A stretch of DNA of 64,000 nucleotides, taken from NCBI GenBank assembly GCA_963850345.1, contig CAWKKW010000005.1, positions 372,001-436,000 on the forward strand, written 5' to 3'. Of this stretch, positions 61,673 through 64,000 are shown one piece after another (the stretch's first letter is position 1; the number at the start of each line of letters is the position of its first letter). Made by a program: the position numbers and the translations under genes. This DNA is from CAWKKW01 sp963850345. Lineage in GTDB: Bacteria; Acidobacteriota; Terriglobia; Terriglobales; Acidobacteriaceae. A model generated the notes under the pieces. The model saw nothing but the letters and a program-made list of their open reading frames with translations. It was not told where the DNA came from and did not search any database.

Positions 61673-62869
61673 CTAAGCACTCTTGAGTAACTCGTGAGGA
61701 TCGAGAACAAATTTTTTCGCAACTCCTGAGTCGAAATCCTTATATCCGGTTGGAGCAGCGTCCAGAGAGATCACCGTTGCATTGACGATCTTCGCAATGG
61801 GAAGCCGGTCGTGAAGAATGGCCTGCATCAGCGCCCGGTTGTACTTCAATACCGGGGTTTGACCTGTATACAAGCGGTGAGACTTTGCCCAACCCAGCCC
61901 AAACCGCATGCTGAGCGCGCCACGCTGCGCAGCCTGGTCCTTCGACCCGGGATCCTCGGTTACGTACAGGCCGGGTATGCCGATGCCGCCAGCTGCACGT
62001 GTAATCGTCATCAGCGAGTTCAACACCGTGGCCGGAGCCTCAGTCGTGTGTTGAGAGCCGTGTCCTCTGGCCTCGAAGCCGACCGCATCGATCGACGCAT
62101 CCACTTCCGGTGTTCCGAGGATTGCTTCGATCAGATCCTCGAGTTTGTCGCTCCTGGTCAGATCAACTGGTTCAAAGCCCACGGACTTTGCGTGGCTGAG
62201 ACGATCCTGGTTCATGTCGCCAATCAAGACCACTGCCGCACCAAGAATCTGAGCCGATGCAGCAGCGGCCAGTCCTACCGGGCCCGCGCCCGCGACGTAC
62301 ACCGTCGACCCCACGCCAACTCCTGCCGACACCGCTCCGTGAAATCCGGTGGGCAGAATGTCGGAGAGCATAGTGAGGTCGCAAATCTTCTCCATCGCCT
62401 GAGCTTTGTCGGGAAACTTGATCAGGTTAAAGTCCGCGTAGGGCACCATCACATAGTCCGCCTGACCGCCGACCCAGCCGCCCATGTCCACATAGCCGTA
62501 GGCGCCTCCAGCGCGGCTGGGATTCACATTTAGGCAAACGCCAGTCTGCTGTTCCCGGCAGGTCCTGCACCTGCCACACGCCACGTTGAAGGGGACCGTC
62601 ACCAAATCTCCTATCTCGAGATATTCGACGTCAGCGCCCTTCTCAATGATCTCGCCAGTAATTTCATGGCCGAGCACCAGGCCGCTCGGCGCAGTGGTGC
62701 GGCCGCGAACCATATGTTGGTCTGAGCCGCAGATGTTCGTAGAAACAACTCTGAGGATCACGCCATGGTCTATCTTCTTGCCTGAAGGATTTTGCAGTTT
62801 GGGATAGTCAATGGACTGCACCTCGACCTTGTTCGGTCCCATATAAACGACGCCACGATTGCTTGCCAT
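61673..62869 (-). CDS. fdhA: Glutathione-independent formaldehyde dehydrogenase-type zinc ADH
   Basis: The 398-residue sequence closely follows the glutathione-independent formaldehyde dehydrogenase family (Pseudomonas putida type): NRGVVYMGPNKVEVQSIDYP, the catalytic zinc site in TNICGSDQH and LGHEITGE, structural zinc cysteines in CGRCRTCREQQTGVC, and the NAD motif VAGAGPVGLAAAASAQ. The ending FDSGVAKKFVLDPHELLKS is also typical. It oxidises formaldehyde to formate with tightly bound NAD; related enzymes act as aldehyde dismutases. Start ATG with GGAGAGGGTAGAA upstream. Confidence 0.92.
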   Translation of the reverse strand: MASNRGVVYMGPNKVEVQSIDYPKLQNPSGKKIDHGVILRVVSTNICGSDQHMVRGRTTAPSGLVLGHEITGEIIEKGADVEYLEIGDLVTVPFNVACGRCRTCREQQTGVCLNVNPSRAGGAYGYVDMGGWVGGQADYVMVPYADFNLIKFPDKAQAMEKICDLTMLSDILPTGFHGAVSAGVGVGSTVYVAGAGPVGLAAAASAQILGAAVVLIGDMNQDRLSHAKSVGFEPVDLTRSDKLEDLIEAILGTPEVDASIDAVGFEARGHGSQHTTEAPATVLNSLMTITRAAGGIGIPGLYVTEDPGSKDQAAQRGALSMRFGLGWAKSHRLYTGQTPVLKYNRALMQAILHDRLPIAKIVNATVISLDAAPTGYKDFDSGVAKKFVLDPHELLKSA

Positions 62870-63488
62870 TTCTACCCTCTCCTCCGTTACTCAAAGGCGA
62901 GTGACAGGTCACCGCCCAGCAGGCAGACTTCTGCCCCTCATGACCTATACGCCTTCGCATCAGGCAAGTGGTAGGAGTTCATTTGGATGAACAAAATTGC
63001 CTGGACCCCGCCCGCCGACTTAGGAATCGGAGATCGTGAATTCTCGGATCAAGATCACGATTCTTGACGGATAGTTGGCCATACCCACTGAAAGGCGAAG
63101 GCTGAATGTGCCACGCACCCGAATGGGATTCATCGGCCCTGGAAGGAACTGCTCGCCATGCGCGATCTGGATGGGTTGGGTGCCAGCTCGCCTGACAATC
63201 TCCACCACTGCATGACCATTGCCATGCAATATTCAGCCTTCGTGCGGGCATGCCGGTCCGATTGCTGCGAGAAGAGCCGGTGGAGATTCGATCTTGCGCG
63301 TGGTCCGGCAAGAGAGTCGACGACGTGCTGGACGCAGCGCTGCGATCCGCAGAAACGAAAAGGCCGAATGGTCGGGTTAACCCGGCAAGGAGGAAAGCCG
63401 GCTGCGGTACAGAGCGGCCCGGGTCCATCCCGGTCTCCTGCTTTCTCAACTCCGAGCAAGATTGCTGCCGCTCTGCCCTCTCTACCTG
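62870..63488. other. Intergenic stretch without a supported gene
   Basis: Several overlapping frames exist on both strands (for example 62979-63449 and 63158-63517), but none has a convincing ribosome site, a recognised motif or a composition unlike its complement. I see no tRNA, hairpin terminator or repeat worth naming. Confidence 0.45.
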
Positions 63489-63644
63489 TTAGATCACGTG
63501 AAGCAAGAGCAGAATGACTACGATCACCAGAATCAGACCGATTCCGCCGGTGGGATAGTAGCCCCAGCTGCGGCTGTGAGGCCAGCTTGGGAAGGATCCA
63601 ATCAGCATCAGCACTAGAATCACTACGATGACATCGATAAGCAT
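63489..63644 (-). CDS. DUF3309-type small membrane protein (51 residues)
   Basis: Reading the reverse strand from the ATG at 63644 (GAGGGAAAGACA upstream) gives MLIDVIVVILVLMLIGSFPS followed by WPHSRSWGYYPTGGIG and a second hydrophobic helix ending LLLLHVI. Two membrane helices around a Trp/Tyr/Gly hinge is the pattern of the widespread DUF3309 family, whose function is unknown. It is probably an inner-membrane protein induced by stress in many proteobacteria and acidobacteria. It is shorter than typical ORF cutoffs and easily missed. Confidence 0.85.
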   Translation of the reverse strand: MLIDVIVVILVLMLIGSFPSWPHSRSWGYYPTGGIGLILVIVVILLLLHVI

Positions 63645-63748
63645 TGTCTTTCCCTCGCGTTCTACGAAATTCCATGACTCGGATGCGGAGGCGTTCGCGA
63701 CAGATGTACTGGCGACGGCTGAATTCTAAGTAGCTAGTTAGATTCGAG

Positions 63749-64000
63749 TTACCTCTTCGGCAGGTCGGCCAGACGTCTGGCGCGTTCGAAGATGTCCAGA
63801 AACATGGCTGACGTCAGCTTCCCGGTGTTGGTGTTTTGCAGCGAAGGATGATAGGTCGCGAGCAGGAACTTGCCATCCAGCAGACGGTATTCCGCTCCAT
63901 GCGCAAACTTCAAGTCCCCGCGGCCTTCGATCTTCCCGGTGCGCAGCAGGTGTGCGAGGAAACCATCGAAGGCTATCCGGCCGAGGCACACCACTACTCG
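63749..64000 (-). CDS. Type-5 (UdgB-like) uracil-DNA glycosylase, C-terminal part
   Basis: The frame is open at the window's right edge and ends at a TAA at 63751-63749, so only the last 83 residues or so are present. VVVCLGRIAFDGFLAHLL, DLKFAHGAEYRLLDGKFLLA and TYHPSLQNTNTGKLTSAMF match the end of family 5 uracil-DNA glycosylases (Thermus UDGB type), including the leucine/intercalation-loop region around HPSLQNTNTG. It removes uracil and some other deaminated bases from DNA. The iron-sulphur cysteines lie mostly in the missing part. Confidence 0.82.
   Translation of the reverse strand, partial: RVVVCLGRIAFDGFLAHLLRTGKIEGRGDLKFAHGAEYRLLDGKFLLATYHPSLQNTNTGKLTSAMFLDIFERARRLADLPKR

Noticed and set aside
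1..64000. CRISPR array, rRNA operon, prophage or complete antiviral system
   Set aside because: No regularly spaced direct repeats, no rRNA-like sequence, no phage structural genes and no complete defence gene set were found; the only RNA-gene trace is the 3' tRNA-Gly fragment.

Overview
The window looks like a chromosomal segment of a soil Acidobacterium (class Terriglobia, Acidobacteriaceae-like). The grounds are two very large Oar-like TonB-dependent receptors with N-terminal carboxypeptidase-regulatory-like domains, two FG-GAP/ASPIC-UnbV (CRTAC1-type) proteins, TPR proteins, several Tat-exported glycosidases and a DUF305 protein. No database search was possible. Family names come from motifs and remembered family features.

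Layout. (1) 1-8.7 kb: an ECF sigma factor (1643-2350) followed directly by a 1236-residue protein that joins two HxxxCxxC zinc-finger motifs, one membrane helix, TPRs and a CHAT protease with both catalytic residues. Putative lipoproteins and secreted proteins surround the pair. (2) 8.9-16.1 kb: a scarred region with a broken MocR-type regulator, a cyclic-nucleotide-binding thioredoxin-reductase-like protein, a DUF305 protein, a deletion scar joining two truncated genes, a decayed IS110 transposase, a frameshifted small operon and an Rhs C-terminal relic. (3) 16.3-23.8 kb: a minus-strand mannoside operon of GH38 alpha-mannosidase, RhaT-type permease, ROK sugar kinase, long class I mannose-6-phosphate isomerase and DeoR regulator. 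(4) 25-31.7 kb: module I, TonB receptor / ASPIC-UnbV / TPR. (5) 31.8-33.6 kb: junk with a scrambled IS3 relic, an amber-interrupted gene and a 46-bp 3' tRNA-Gly(CCC) fragment that looks like an attachment scar. (6) 34-48 kb: two GH36-like glycosidases, a second RhaT-type permease and module II (ASPIC-UnbV / TPR / TonB receptor, minus strand), then a GntR/FCD regulator. (7) 48.7-61.5 kb: a 1137-residue GH36-like enzyme, an SDR dehydrogenase, two mandelate-racemase/enolase-type dehydratases, a split transketolase, a sialate-O-acetylesterase-like protein and a fourth GH36-like enzyme. (8) 61.7-64 kb: a glutathione-independent formaldehyde dehydrogenase-type ADH, a 51-residue DUF3309 protein and a partial type-5 uracil-DNA glycosylase.

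How it fits together. From 16 to 61 kb the window reads as a glycan-utilisation region. TonB receptors would import oligosaccharides, exported GH38 and GH36 enzymes and an esterase would trim them, RhaT-type permeases would bring in sugars, and ROK/PMI or SDR/dehydratase/transketolase enzymes would channel them into central metabolism. The most notable observations are a repeated TTGTYRAC-N5-TGTTGACA box overlapping probable -35 elements in front of three GH36 genes, with related boxes before the module II receptor, the second permease and the transketolase, presumably the regulon of the local GntR protein. The duplicated receptor / ASPIC-UnbV / TPR triad and the sigma / zinc-finger-CHAT pair are the other candidates for little-described systems.
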